Shown here: in pieces, positions 1-10,760 of the stretch
Layout: each line of letters begins with the position of its first letter
Numbering within the stretch: the stretch's first letter is position 1
NCBI GenBank assembly: GCA_028023455.1
Contig: JAQFVV010006231.1
Location: 7,762,036 to 7,826,035 of the forward strand
From: Epiperipatus broadwayi
Lineage: Eukaryota; Onychophora; Udeonychophora; Euonychophora; Peripatidae
DNA length: 64,000 nt
Direction: 5' to 3'
Position numbers and translations under genes: made by a program
The notes under the pieces: model-generated
Database searches by the model: none
Told to the model about the DNA's origin: nothing
The model's input: the letters and a program-made list of their open reading frames with translations, nothing else

Positions 1-2652
1 TTGTTTGCAAACTTGTCACTTTTATTTTTTATTTTTTTATAGTTTTCAGAATCTTCTGCATTAATAATAGTTTGATACTGTATAATGATGAATACCTGTA
101 GGAAATTTTAATAATTTAAATTTTTTTATTTCATAATAAGTTCATTTTTCTAATATTTATTATTTTTTGTATTAAATACATGAAAGGAACTTTCACTTTT
201 ATATGGATTTACAGTGACCATCATTTTTATATCACAAGGAGATATTATGAAATCTTTTCTATGGGCTGATATCTTTCCATATATACTTACTATCTTTAAG
301 CAGTAAGGACATGTAATCATCATTTACTTCTATATCAATCAATCAAAGTAACAGTATTGAAATATAATTCACTATCAAGTCTAACATTCTACAATTTAAA
401 ATTTTTGGATATATGTATTACTAGATGTCAGGGACAGTTTTATTGAATGAGAAATGTACTTTCTCTCTGTCCATCTATGCAAGTATTGAAAAATGAAAAG
501 TAGATAGTAATTTTTCTAGGTTCTTATGACCAGTTTCTAATTGACAAGAAGTGTCTTCTATCAGAAAATTATTGCTTCTCTCTTCTATGGAATTATTACT
601 TTTGGTATAGATAAGGTCTTCCTATCTGGCATCTTACATATACATTTAGTGAAATATTCACTCTAATTAATGATTCAACTCACATATGTTTCAGCATATT
701 TAAAATAAATATGAAATCTACAACTTAATTAAAGTGAATATGTTTCACCAAGTTGTAATATATTGGGGGACAACAATGACAATTCTTTTTCCCCTTCTAA
801 TTCGTTTAGATTCTGTGTTTATACCTAGCTTAATAACTTTAAAATCCTTTTTTTTTTCTAACAAATAATATTAGTGAAATACTTTTTAAAAGTATATATA
901 TATATATGAATTATAATTATGTAATAAAATTTTAAATTACGAAATTGATTGACGTGTACATAATTTCTTTACCTAATGTAAATATTTAATTCATAATGGA
1001 ATTTTAACAAATTAAAAAAGAAAATCTTTTGAAAAATATTAAAATGAATTTTATTTATGGAAACTGTAATCAGTTTGATATCTGAATTTTTTTATTGTTG
1101 AATGAGAGGACTTTGATCGAAATTATTAACATTTTAAATGTTTTACTAGTTAATTAGGAAATTAATAATAAAACTATGTAGAAAATTTTATAAATAATTT
1201 TTAGCTACAAACTTGCTTGAAGAGATCTAGAGAGATTATGTACGTATATATAGATCAATATATAATCACCTACTAGATATATAAGTGCGTATATTTTCAA
1301 TAAAGAACTGAATGTAATTATTTTCGAAAATTTATGGGTAAAGAAAACACGTTATTTTTTTAAAATTCTAAAACAAATTTATTAATGCAAAACAATTGAT
1401 ACATAATTACTGTATACTGAATCCATTATATCCTTGAATAAATAGTGAAATGGTCATCTAGTCCTTACACAAAAGACTATTTTCCCTATGAAGATGTATG
1501 CAAATCTTTTTTTTTAGGGAAATATTTGCAGTTCACCAAAAATTTTAAATCATTATTTTTATCTAAGTATCATGGTAGTTATACAGAATAATATTTTATT
1601 GAAATAATAAAATTGCCACAATATTTAATTATTTCATTATAATATGCAGTAGTAAATTTTGCTTTAATTAAGTTTTTAGTTTTAAAGTCAATGTTTTGAA
1701 AATATGTATTTAATTATAAAACTTTATTTTTGAAAAAAATATATGTAATAAAAAACACTTTTTCACTTAAAGTATTGTCACCTCAATAATTCTCCTTAAA
1801 AAGGAGTACAATGAAAAACAATTCATATTTGCAGATTATCTACAAAAAAAAACAAAAATATTCCTTTTTAATATAGTAATTGGTCAGTGGCACTTGGATA
1901 TGCATTAACAAAAAAAACAACTCTTAAGCACTTTTATAAGCATAGATTCAAAATTTATTACTGGGAAAAATATTCTTTCTTACATTTAACTATATTTTAA
2001 ATGTATATCACAGTCTATTTTCTGATGAAATATGTCTATTTTTTTTGATAACATCAAATTTGAACAACATGGTATAATAATAATAATTCACGGCATTGCT
2101 CTGAAACTAAATTTCTCACTAAACATTCATCTATTCATACAATAGTCAATTTATTTTTATTGATAACTTATATTCAGTTTCCTTGCCATTTATTAAAAAA
2201 AGAAATGTGCCCCCCCCCCCATTGACAATTTAAGATCTATCTCAATTTTTCCAGTTTTTATTAAACTAATTTAGTCTCTTATTAGCAAAATTTAAGATTT
2301 AATTCTTCCTTCAATCTTTCAGTATCTTTCAGTTTCAATTTGTCAAAAAGGATTTTTTTATTATTATGTAATTATAACTCTTCAAAATATACACGGAATG
2401 ATTTAATAATCTATCTTCCATTAAAAAATATATCTCACTGGATAACTATTCTAAATTCTGTTTTCTCACATTTAATAAAAATAAGTCTATCTGGAATATT
2501 CTCAAGGATAATAAAATTTTCTTCTCCTATGCTGTTCTTCCATGTAATATTTTTTGATTTTTCTTAGATTTGCTGCTATTGCACTAAGGTCCAAAATGCA
2601 AAAGCAGCCTCTAATCTCAATAGAAAAAGCATTAATGCTTTCTCAAAATTTT
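1..2652. other. AT-rich non-coding stretch
   Basis: No coding signal, RNA gene or clear repeat could be recognised. The stretch is dominated by A/T runs and a short (TA)n tract near 895-907. A C homopolymer of about 11 bases lies near 2210-2220. The single open frame inside it (2340-2567) is Phe/Ile/Leu-rich, as expected of chance translation of T-rich DNA. Confidence 0.6.
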
Positions 2653-3157
2653 ATCTATTTCAGGGGTGAGCAAATAGTGGCCCAGGGGCCACATGCGGCC
2701 TGCTAAGAGTTTTTATGTGGCCTGCCAAGACAGTCAAAAAAAATTGCTTTGAACTGAGATTTCCTTCCCATGCGTGACCGAAGATTTCTCTCGTATTTTC
2801 CACTAGGACGGCCATGTCAATACCCATGCATAGTGTAGATAGGATGCACAGTGCTTTTCCGGTTGATCTAGTTAATTTCAATTTTGTCTCTGCAACAGTA
2901 TTTCCAACTTTAGTGAAACCATGAACCCTCCAAAAAAACAAAATCGGTGATGAATGTTGTGTGTTTAAGGAAGAATGGACAAACATTTCTTTGGTAATAC
3001 AGGGAATAAAGCATTGTGTTTATTGTGATGTGGAAAAAGGGTGCGGCCCTCCGCTAACCTTCACTTCCACAAAGTGGTCTCCATGCAGCCCTCCGCTATC
3101 CTCCACTTCCACAAAGTGGCCCCTGAGCCAAAACAATTGCCCACCCCTGATCTATTT
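2653..3157 (+). mobile_element. Internally deleted hAT transposon with 8-bp target duplications
   Basis: The element runs 2661-3149. It opens with CAGGGGTGAGCAA and closes with the inverted TTGCCCACCCCTG. Both ends are flanked by the same 8 bp, ATCTATTT (2653-2660 and 3150-3157), which is the hAT hallmark. The subterminal GGCCC/GGGCCAC-rich sequence also resembles Charlie-type hAT ends. Near 2964-3040 the + strand encodes a stub beginning FKEEWTNISLVIQGIKHCVYC, which looks like the N-terminus of BED/GTF2IRD2-like hAT transposases. The frame then runs straight into the 3' terminal region, so almost the whole transposase is deleted. Just inside the right end a ~42-bp block with CCCTCCGCTA and a CCACTTCCACAAAGTGG core is present twice (about 3040 and 3082). 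At about 489 bp it must be moved by an enzyme supplied elsewhere. Confidence 0.9.
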
Positions 3158-4210
3158 CATATTAAAATTTCTGTTTTAAATATTTTTGTGTTTTTAAAGA
3201 TTTGTTTCTATATGCTAATAGTAAAATTCACCATTTCTTTCTTGGTAAAAAAAATAATTATCTCAGTTCAAAGTTTAGTTTTGTTTAAATATATTACAGA
3301 TTTTTCATTTACAACTTGATTAAGCTGAAAATGGCTTCTATTTTCCATATGTTGATATACTTCCACATTTGATATCATTTGTAAACAGTATTTTATTAAT
3401 ATTTTGTGGTTTCTAGTTAGTAATTAATGAAGCTTATTAACATTTAATATATTGAGATAATAACTTTGGTTTCATTTTAGAGAGATCAAAAAGAATGTTA
3501 AAAAATGGCAAGACAACAATAAGAACTTTCCTTCCAATAGCCAATTACTAAATAAAACATTTCTAAAATTAAATTAGCAAACTGATACAATTTTAAAATT
3601 ATTCAGTACATTAATTTATTTATATGTTAGTTTGCATGTTATGGAACATAGCTATAGATTCTAAGTTTTATAATAAATGAACTTAACTCATTTGTGAACT
3701 ATTGATGTTTGAACTTCATTTGTTAAATCTATTGAAGATTTTAGTGGCATAATTGCCAGAATAAGCTATAAAACCTGTTTTCCATTCAATATATTTTTCA
3801 ACAACTCTATTATTTTCTGAGTACATTTTTTTTTTTCTAATGTAATAGATTGTGTGGAGCTTTTTGATGAGTTGAAAATAATATCATTAATTGGCCTTTC
3901 CTACAACAAATTGAAAAAAATCAAGTACCCGAAAATATAATATGTATTCTCTTATTAGCGTTGAAATCTTTTATTGCTTCTAGAAATTGTATGTGATACA
4001 AACTATCTAAAATTTCTTTTTAATATTCTGTCTATTGAAAGTATATTTGGTACTAAATGAATGTTCATTCTAACCATTGATGGAATCATCAACTGCAAAT
4101 AATGTATTTTAAAAAAAAGCCAGTCATTATGTTTTTTTTATATAAAAATTAAAAACTTACATTTCAAAACAAAAATAATATGTTTGAAAACATGAAAATA
4201 ATATAATTTA
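3158..4210. other. AT-rich non-coding stretch
   Basis: Only A/T-rich sequence without coding bias or recognised repeats is visible between the hAT element and the first palindromic element. Confidence 0.5.
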
Positions 4211-4402
4211 TTCAGAAAATAGTATATTTAGTTGACAGACAATAATTGAAAAGCAAATATTTTCAAAAAATGTAATTAAAACATTCTATAATAAATTAAA
4301 TTACCAATAGTGGCAAATACTTAATTTAGTTTATTCAACATTTACATTGATGATACTTATTGAAAATATTTGTTTTCAGTCAATATATTATTTTCAAATT
4401 TG
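4211..4402. repeat. Palindromic (foldback) element, copy 1
   Basis: The left arm begins TTCAGAAAATAGTATATTTA. The right arm, read on the minus strand from 4402, has the same run of motifs: a GAAAATAATATATT block followed by ACAAATATTTTCAATA. The same palindrome recurs at 8451-8609. The arms are diverged by point changes and small indels, so this is an old copy. No transposase or clear target duplication is visible, so the superfamily cannot be set. Confidence 0.55.
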
Positions 4403-4427
4403 TTTTCAAAATATGGTAGTTGTTTTA

Positions 4428-4745
4428 TAGACATCCACGCCACGTGATAACGTGATTTCTGTGCTAAACACATAAAACCGCCGTTTACGCCACTGAACAT
4501 ATTTTTGCGGCCATGTGTTACATGTATTCAACAGTTCTGTTGTACTACACATTGCAGGCCACGTTGTCGCATCGCAGTAAATTATTTCGGTGAATTTGCA
4601 CACTTCACACTTTTTTACAATGTCGTGTGAGGGTCAAATAACGTATTCTCGATAACCTCAATGAAACAAAGAACATGGTGCAGGAAAACCTAGACATTCG
4701 ATTCTCGCAATTAATGACCACTTTGTTCAAGCTATACGTCTGATA
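4428..4745. other. CpG-containing, less AT-rich island starting with an inverted motif
   Basis: This block is visibly richer in G+C than its surroundings and keeps many CpGs (for example CCACGCCACGTGATAACGTG, CCGCCGTTTACG, GTTGTCGCATCGCAG, GTCGTGTGAGGG). It begins with TAGACATCCACGCCACGTGA, and a close inverted match lies at 8426-8446. The minus-strand frame at 4406-4603 shows no family motif. It could be part of a younger insertion or the end of a transposon. No gene is supported. Confidence 0.4.
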
Positions 4746-5760
4746 TATTACTGTAGCCATGAACAGTTTGTTTGTTTTTTTAAATTTATTTATACCAAAA
4801 AAAAAGAAACTGTAATAAATGTGAAATTTGTTGATGCATACATTAATAATTAATGCTAGTATTAAGGTATTTAACTAAGATTTGAAATGGACTATGAATG
4901 ATATGCAACACATTGTTTATAATTTAATATACTGTATTTTAATTCTTAAATATAGATTAAGTAAACATAAGTGCATTGAACAACACACACAAGTGGGTTA
5001 TAAAGTAAACATATATAAAACAAATATTAGCAAGTAATAGAATAATAACTGAATAAGTTATTATTTAACAATCATTTAGAGTTTTAGAATTTCATTTAAG
5101 AAATAGGAGGAAAGTTTTTATTTTTAAAATACCTTTGCTATCTTAAGAAATTTATTGTTTTCTAATTATTGTTCAAAGGTTGCAATGAATATACTAAATA
5201 GGGAATACATAAGCATGGCCAATGTCTATAAGACCCTAAGGATAGGTTATTTCAGTTGTTGCTGATTGCTTACAAATGATTTCCCAAGAATTGACAACTT
5301 TTTTTTTTTTTATAAAACAGATAACTTTTTTTTAAAAGAGTTTGTAAACATTTTATTATATATGTGTGTGAGACTATCCCTGGAATTGAAATTTATATTA
5401 CAATGCATTTAAATAAAGAGTTTTTAACTGAGAATATTTCAAATTTATATTATTAATTTAAAAGAGTTGTAATGCTTCTTTAAATCTATTGCTTTGGCTT
5501 CTTTTGCATATATATGTAAGTGTTTACACACATATAGTAATGTTCACACAACATTTAATTAGATCATTTTATTAATTTTAAATTTATAACTGCATATACA
5601 TTATATGCATACATACCTTAATATATATTAAATGTGCGCACATATCCACACATACACATAAATATACGCTATTACATATCAAAATAAATTATTCTGATTA
5701 TATACGTGGACTGTGAGGGTTCAAACTGTTGGAAAAGATACTAACTATGATGGAACAAAG
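4746..5760. other. AT-rich non-coding stretch
   Basis: A/T-rich DNA with poly-A/T tracts and short CA/TA alternations (around 5500-5680). No coding signal was seen. Confidence 0.5.
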
Positions 5761-6165
5761 TAGGTAAAATGGGATGATGGCTAAATAATACCGTTTCAAG
5801 CGGAAACCAAAAAAAAAAAAAACCTAATAAGTTTTAATTTTTTTGATGTTGTTTTTTTAAAAAAAACCAAAGTGAAACCAAAAAAAAATCATAAAAGTTT
5901 TAAATTAGTTTATGTTATTTAAAAAAAAAAAAGTGAAACCAAAAAAGAAAGCTTACTAACTTTAGTATTTATTTTTTAAACAAAAATAGGAAACCAAAAA
6001 TACAACCGTAATAAGCATACTAAGTTTTACATTGAAAAAAAAAATAACCCTCCCCCCAAAAAAAGCAAAACCAAAAAAAAAGCTTACTAACTTTAGGATT
6101 TATTTTTTAAACAAAATAGGAACCAAAAATACAACCGTAATAAGCATACTAAGTTTTATGTTTAA
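5761..6165. repeat. A/C-rich minisatellite, left part
   Basis: Diverged units are repeated. Each contains a GAAACC followed by an A-run, then AGCTTACTAACTTTAG, then TTTATTTTTTAAACAAAA, then AGGAAACCAAAAATACAA and CGTAATAAGCATACTAAG. At least two full units and shorter partial ones are visible before 6165. The same units resume at 7990 after the piggyBac element, so the array was one block before that insertion. The frame at 6032-6334 is a by-product of the repeat. Confidence 0.75.
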
Positions 6166-6749
6166 CCCTTCGAAAACCAGGCGGCCATTGTTAATTTTTA
6201 GAAAAATTTACCCTAACTCTAATAACTTAGATATTTTGTGTTTGAATGTAATAAATATAAAAAAAAAACATGTTGTAAAAGCAAGGTCATATATGAAAGA
6301 ATGTAATGAAACTGTTAAAATAATCATTTCATAAAGAAAAAGTTAAAAAAAATACTATTTATAATAGTTTTAAGAATGTTTATTTTTACACTGATTCACA
6401 AATCCTAAATTTTGAAATTCAAATGATAAAATGACACTTTCATAAACAGCTTCATCACATCCGTCACAAAATTTTTTAAAAAAAGATGTATTGGAAGTCT
6501 TACCTGAGGTAATTTTTCACTGAGAAAATTACTAAAACAGCGGCCTTGCTGTGGTCCATTCTTCTTCTAGAGCCAGATGTGTCCATTTGTTCAAAAGTAT
6601 CTATAACAAAATGAATGGTTTTTAGTGGAGGAAAAAGTAACAGAGCAGTGTATTCAAAAATAAATAAATAAACTCATAAAAAATAAAATGAATAAAAATA
6701 AATCAATAAAGATAATTTTTTATTATTATTAACAATGATTACATGTGTG

Positions 6750-7155
6750 GAAGAAAGGCTGAGTTCAAATACATGGCACTATAACACAGAGTGGATGGAT
6801 TGATGAAGCCAGAAACTGTGTATAAAATATCCTATATTACATGAAATTCCAGTTGTGTAGCATAAACTTGTATATAAATATATTTATTATTTTGCATAAA
6901 AGATATGAAGAAAGGCTGAGTTCAAATACATGGCACTATAACACAGAGTGGATGGATTGATGAAGCCAGAAAGTGTGTATAAAATATCCTATATTACATG
7001 AAATTCCAGTTGTGTAGCATGAACTTGTATATAAATATATTTATTATTTTGCATAAAAAATATGAAGAAAGGCCGAGTTCAAATACATGGCACTGTAACA
7101 ATAAGTGGATGGATTGAGGAAGCCAGAAAATATATACAATATCCCAAATTACTTG
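6750..7155. repeat. 157-bp tandem repeat inside the piggyBac element
   Basis: Units start at 6750, 6907 and 7064, giving an exact 157-bp spacing. Each begins GAAGAAAGGCTGAGTTCAAA (third copy GGCCGAG) and continues with CATGGCACTATAACACAGAG. The first two are nearly identical and the third is cut short and more diverged. Expansion happened within or before the spread of the element. Confidence 0.9.
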
Positions 7156-7323
7156 CCTAAAATTGACACAAATCAATTGCGGGTCATAACTTTAGCACTG
7201 ATGCAATAATTCATCCATAAATTCAAACTTGGTCATGCGTGATACACTATTCATATTTATAATCATGCCAAAAAATGCATAACTCACGCATTGACAGATT
7301 ACCCCAGTCCCCAACTTTTTTCC

Positions 7324-7625
7324 ATTCTACAGCATATTTATTTGAAAATATTATAATTTATTATTCTATAGCATATTTATTTATTTCAGTACATCGAAAA
7401 TATTATAATTTATTATTCTATAGCATATTTATTTGTTTCAGTAAATAGAAAATATTATAATTTATAAAAAATATATATATAAAAGTAATTACATACTCTT
7501 GAATGTTATCAAAAAACGTTTATTTGTTTCAGTACATCGAAAATATTATAATTTATTATTCTATAACATATTTATTTGTTTTAGTAAATATAAAATATTA
7601 TAATTTATAAAAAAAATATATAAAA
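7324..7625. repeat. Short AT-rich tandem repeat inside the piggyBac element
   Basis: About four or five diverged units share CATATTTATTTGTTTCAGTA followed by GAAAATATTATAATTTAT. Unit length varies (roughly 40-60 bp, with one larger interruption near 7470-7510). Confidence 0.75.
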
Positions 7626-7985
7626 AAAAGTAATTACATACCCTTTAACGTTATCCAAAAACGTAATTTGAGAAGAGAGCCCAGAATCACGGACAACTTC
7701 AACGGAAAATCACAATAAATTATTCAGTAATTGATCCAACAATTGTGGAATAACTTTTTTACGATAAATAAAATGATAAAAAAAAAAAATTTTTAGGTAC
7801 ACTTCGCTAAAAATATTCATAAAAAATCTAAAAATTGTCGTACAGAAAAAATTCTTAGATTTTCAGGTTCATATTAAAATGGCGGAAAAAATGACGTATT
7901 GTGCGTATGTGTGATGTTTACTGTTTATGCGTAAACTCAGCTCAAAGTAGAAATTTCTAGAAAAGTCGTACTGGGGGTCAAAGGG

Positions 7986-8240
7986 TTAAAAAAAAAAAAA
8001 GAACCCCCCCCCCCAAAAAAAAAGCGAAACCAAAAAGAAAAAAGCTTACTAACTTTAGGATTTATTTTTTAAACAAAAATAGGAAAACAAAAATACAAAC
8101 GTAATAAGCGTACTAAGTTTTACATTAAAAAAAAAAAAAGAAACCCCCCAAAAAAGCTTATTAACTTTAGGATTTATTTTTTAAACGAAAACAGGAATCC
8201 AAAAAATACAACCGTAATAAGCGTACTATGAAAAATGTTG
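7986..8240. repeat. A/C-rich minisatellite, right part
   Basis: This continues the array seen at 5761-6165, with the same AGCTTACTAACTTTAGGATT, TTTATTTTTTAAAC and CGTAATAAGCGTACTAAG blocks. A run of about 11 C residues lies near 8000. It ends in simple poly-A rich DNA by about 8380. Confidence 0.75.
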
Positions 8241-8425
8241 ATTTTATTTTATATTTATTTATTTTGTTGATGTTAATAAAAATAAATGTTTACAAAAAAA
8301 TAAAATAAAATTTCTGTTTAATTTATTTGTAAATAATAAAAAAAAGTAAAAAAAAACCCAAGGAATTAAAAAAAAAAAGGCCTGGGAATGCTCATAAGTT
8401 ATATTTTTTCAAGAAAAACAATGCC

Positions 8426-8609
8426 CTCACGCGGTGTGGATGTCTAAAAGAAACCTGAAAATAATATATTAGTGAACTATTGATTGATAAACAAATTACA
8501 ATTCACTGCAAATGCTAATTTAATTCCAGAATATTTGCATTGATAATATGTATTGAAAATATTTGTTTCTATCATTGTATGTTCACTAAATACATTATTT
8601 TCAGGTTTG
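8426..8609. repeat. Palindromic (foldback) element, copy 2, with adjoining inverted motif
   Basis: The left arm at 8451 starts AAACCTGAAAATAATATATT and continues AGTGAACTATTGAT. The right arm ending at 8609 is its inverted partner (minus strand: AAACCTGAAAATAATGTATT then TAGTGAACATACAATGAT). The motif at 8426-8446 reads, on the minus strand, TAGACATCCACACCGCGTGA, matching 4428-4447 at most positions. Copy 1 of the palindrome (4211-4402) shares the same arm sequence. Together this gives an outer palindrome and inner inverted motif at each end of a ~4.4-kb composite. Confidence 0.6.
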
Positions 8610-9587
8610 TTTTTTAAATATGTTAAATTAATATTTTTGTATATTTGATTTTTACAAAAAATAAGAAACTTATCAATTATGTTTTTTTTCTTTGCTGTAT
8701 TGATGGCTCATCAATGGGTGGAAAAAGCACAACCATCACTGCATATTTTATTGAGAGAAAAGTTTAATAGTGATGATTTTTTTTATTAACTCTCTAATAT
8801 CCCTAAAGAAACAATGTAAAATCTTTCAGAGGTTTGAAAATACTTATATCAATTGTTAGTTTTTTTCATCTTGCTATTATTGCTATGTTTAGAAATAAAT
8901 AAAAAATATCGTTAAGCGAAGTAGATAATACTTATGTGAATTAAAGAATGTAAATGAAAGTTATATATTTTATTAATTAAGTAAAATATTTCAGATAAAA
9001 TAAGTTTGTGCTTAGATATTTTCATTAGTAAAAAATATCTGTTTCATTTGTAAAGAATTAAATATTTAGAGATCAAGAAAGCTGATTAAAATTAAAAGAA
9101 TTGTTTGTGTTCCAGAAATAGAAATATCTTTATAAGTAATTAGATTGATAATTGGAATCTAGAAATTTCCATGGTATTCAAAAATAATTAAAATATTATA
9201 GCATTGCTACATGGGAGTGATCTGGAACAGGATAAAGGCACAACTTAAGAAGAAAATAAATATGTGCACATGCTCACATTGTGGAAATTGCATGATGTTG
9301 TGAATTAAGGACAACTGTAAGGCTGAAGTTCAAGTGTACAAGAGGACAATGAAGTACCTATTGAATTTCCACCACTGAGTTCTAAAGTGAACCTAGGATC
9401 TTTTATAGGCTACATCAGTCTTATTATTATTTAGTAAGCCTCTATAGTCACATTTATGTGTTATTTTTCATATTACTTTATTATTCTTATTTTTCTGAAC
9501 AAATAAGTTATCAATTATTAGTTAATGAAATTATTTGTGTAATATTTATTTGTGCTTATCGGTTCACTTTTATCATGACTGTAGGAT
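8610..9587. other. AT-rich stretch, possibly including a degraded LTR
   Basis: No coding sequence was found. If the TGGTATCAG at 9590 is a tRNA primer-binding site, the bases before it (ending ...GGATCA) would be the end of a 5' LTR. I could not find its start or a 3' partner. Confidence 0.35.
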
Positions 9588-9589
9588 CA

Positions 9590-10760
9590 TGGTATCAGTT
9601 TTAAACTGGCAGAGAAGATAGAATATGATTTGAACTGTATAAATAATGATAGGATTTGAACCATAATTTGAACTGTAGTAGTTAGTGAAAAGATTCAACT
9701 TATAGTTAGAAACTATAGTTGTCAGAAATAAGTTTCAATCCCATAATTAGAAAACTGGTTCAGATAGTCAGCATAAGGGGAAATTAGCTAGTAAACAAAT
9801 CTAAGTAATTATGAAAAAAAAATTTTTTTTAAAATTTAGATGCTGTATTTGAGATCAGAGTGCTGCAAATGACAATAAATAAGATTAATGTAAATAATCT
9901 TTTCAATTGGACAATTTGTCTTAAGAGAGTAGAAATTTTTTTTTTTATAAATGGAACTTCTAGTGACTCCATTAAAATTGCCACTTTGCTATGTTATGTT
10001 GAGCAAAATGTAATTAAAATCACAAATTGGCGATGTGATCATGAGGAACAATGGAAATTATCATATGCAATTGTAGTTGAAAATTTAAATAATTATTTTA
10101 ATTCACAGCCTTCAAATCATGTAGTATGGCTACATTTTAGAAATAAATGGTAAAATAAGGGGATAAGTTACACGATTATGATTAGGCATTAAGAGAACTT
10201 GCCAAAATTTTTAAATTTGGAAATGCTCTCGAGGATACTCTGTTTGAATAATTATTTTAGATGTTCGATGATAGGCTTAGAAAACAACTGGCCTTTAGGA
10301 ATTTATTTTGCAAAGAAATGATTAAAAATGGGATTAGCCCAAGAAATTGTATTATAGTAATTGAGAGAATTTTGTTGGTAATAAAACAATAGTAATGTGT
10401 TCATAAAGAAGACAAAGTAAAAATCCATCTCTTAAAAGTAATTCAAAAGAGCTTGTTATTGTTGTGAGAAGAAAGGCCATATAGTGCAACAATATAAATG
10501 GAATAAGGAGCATTGTAGAGCCAGTGGGATTGTGGGCTATTTAGAAATAGTAGTAGATCTAAGGAAAAATAATAATATAAAAGCTCATTCCTTTTTCCCA
10601 AAAGAAATAATCAAAAATGTGAAATTAAAAGTAACTAGATTACAAATGTATTGGTAGAGTATGATTTTGAATTAAATTTTTAAAAAGGAAATAAAATACT
10701 CAGATGCACTTTCAAGAGTTCTGATTAAGTCAGGATCAGAGGAAAATGAATCAACTATTA
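9590..10760 (+). pseudogene. Gypsy-type (K02A2.6-like) gag and RNase H remnant
   Basis: Three pieces in order support a degraded Ty3/Gypsy polyprotein. First, the open frame 9860-10153 resembles the gag matrix/capsid part. Second, a frame from about 10187 reads LRELAKIFKFGNALEDTLFE, followed after a stop by MFDDRLRKQL, which is characteristic of K02A2.6-like gag. Third, a zinc knuckle near 10453-10493 reads CYCCEKKGH, with the last Cys replaced by Tyr, followed by KEHCRASGIVGYL. Only about 150 bp further on, 10693-10722 reads KYSDALSRVL, the usual end of the Gypsy RNase H domain, so protease and most of the reverse transcriptase are missing. A primer-site-like TGGTATCAG sits at 9590. Stops and frameshifts make it non-functional. 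Confidence 0.65.

Larger units (their letters stand above)
6162..7989. mobile_element. Non-autonomous piggyBac-type element flanked by TTAA
   Basis: The element runs 6166-7985. TTAA lies immediately outside both ends (6162-6165, 7986-7989). The left end starts CCCTTCGAAAACCAG and the right end, read inward, starts CCCTTTGACCCCCAG. A CCCTTTG-like inverted terminus with a TTAA target duplication is the established signature of the piggyBac superfamily. The inner arms share a TTTTTAGAAAAATTT / TTTTCTAGAAATTTC block. The interior is about 1.8 kb without any transposase frame and is largely tandem repeats, so it depends on an enzyme in trans. It interrupts the A/C-rich minisatellite and is therefore younger than that array. 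Confidence 0.75.

Noticed and set aside
2660-2986. Minus-strand 108-residue frame inside the hAT element
   Set aside because: It runs antisense through the transposon ends. The meaningful transposase stub is on the + strand, so this is a shadow frame.
6032-6334. Lys-rich 100-residue frame
   Set aside because: It translates the A/C-rich minisatellite and crosses into the piggyBac end, so it is a repeat by-product.
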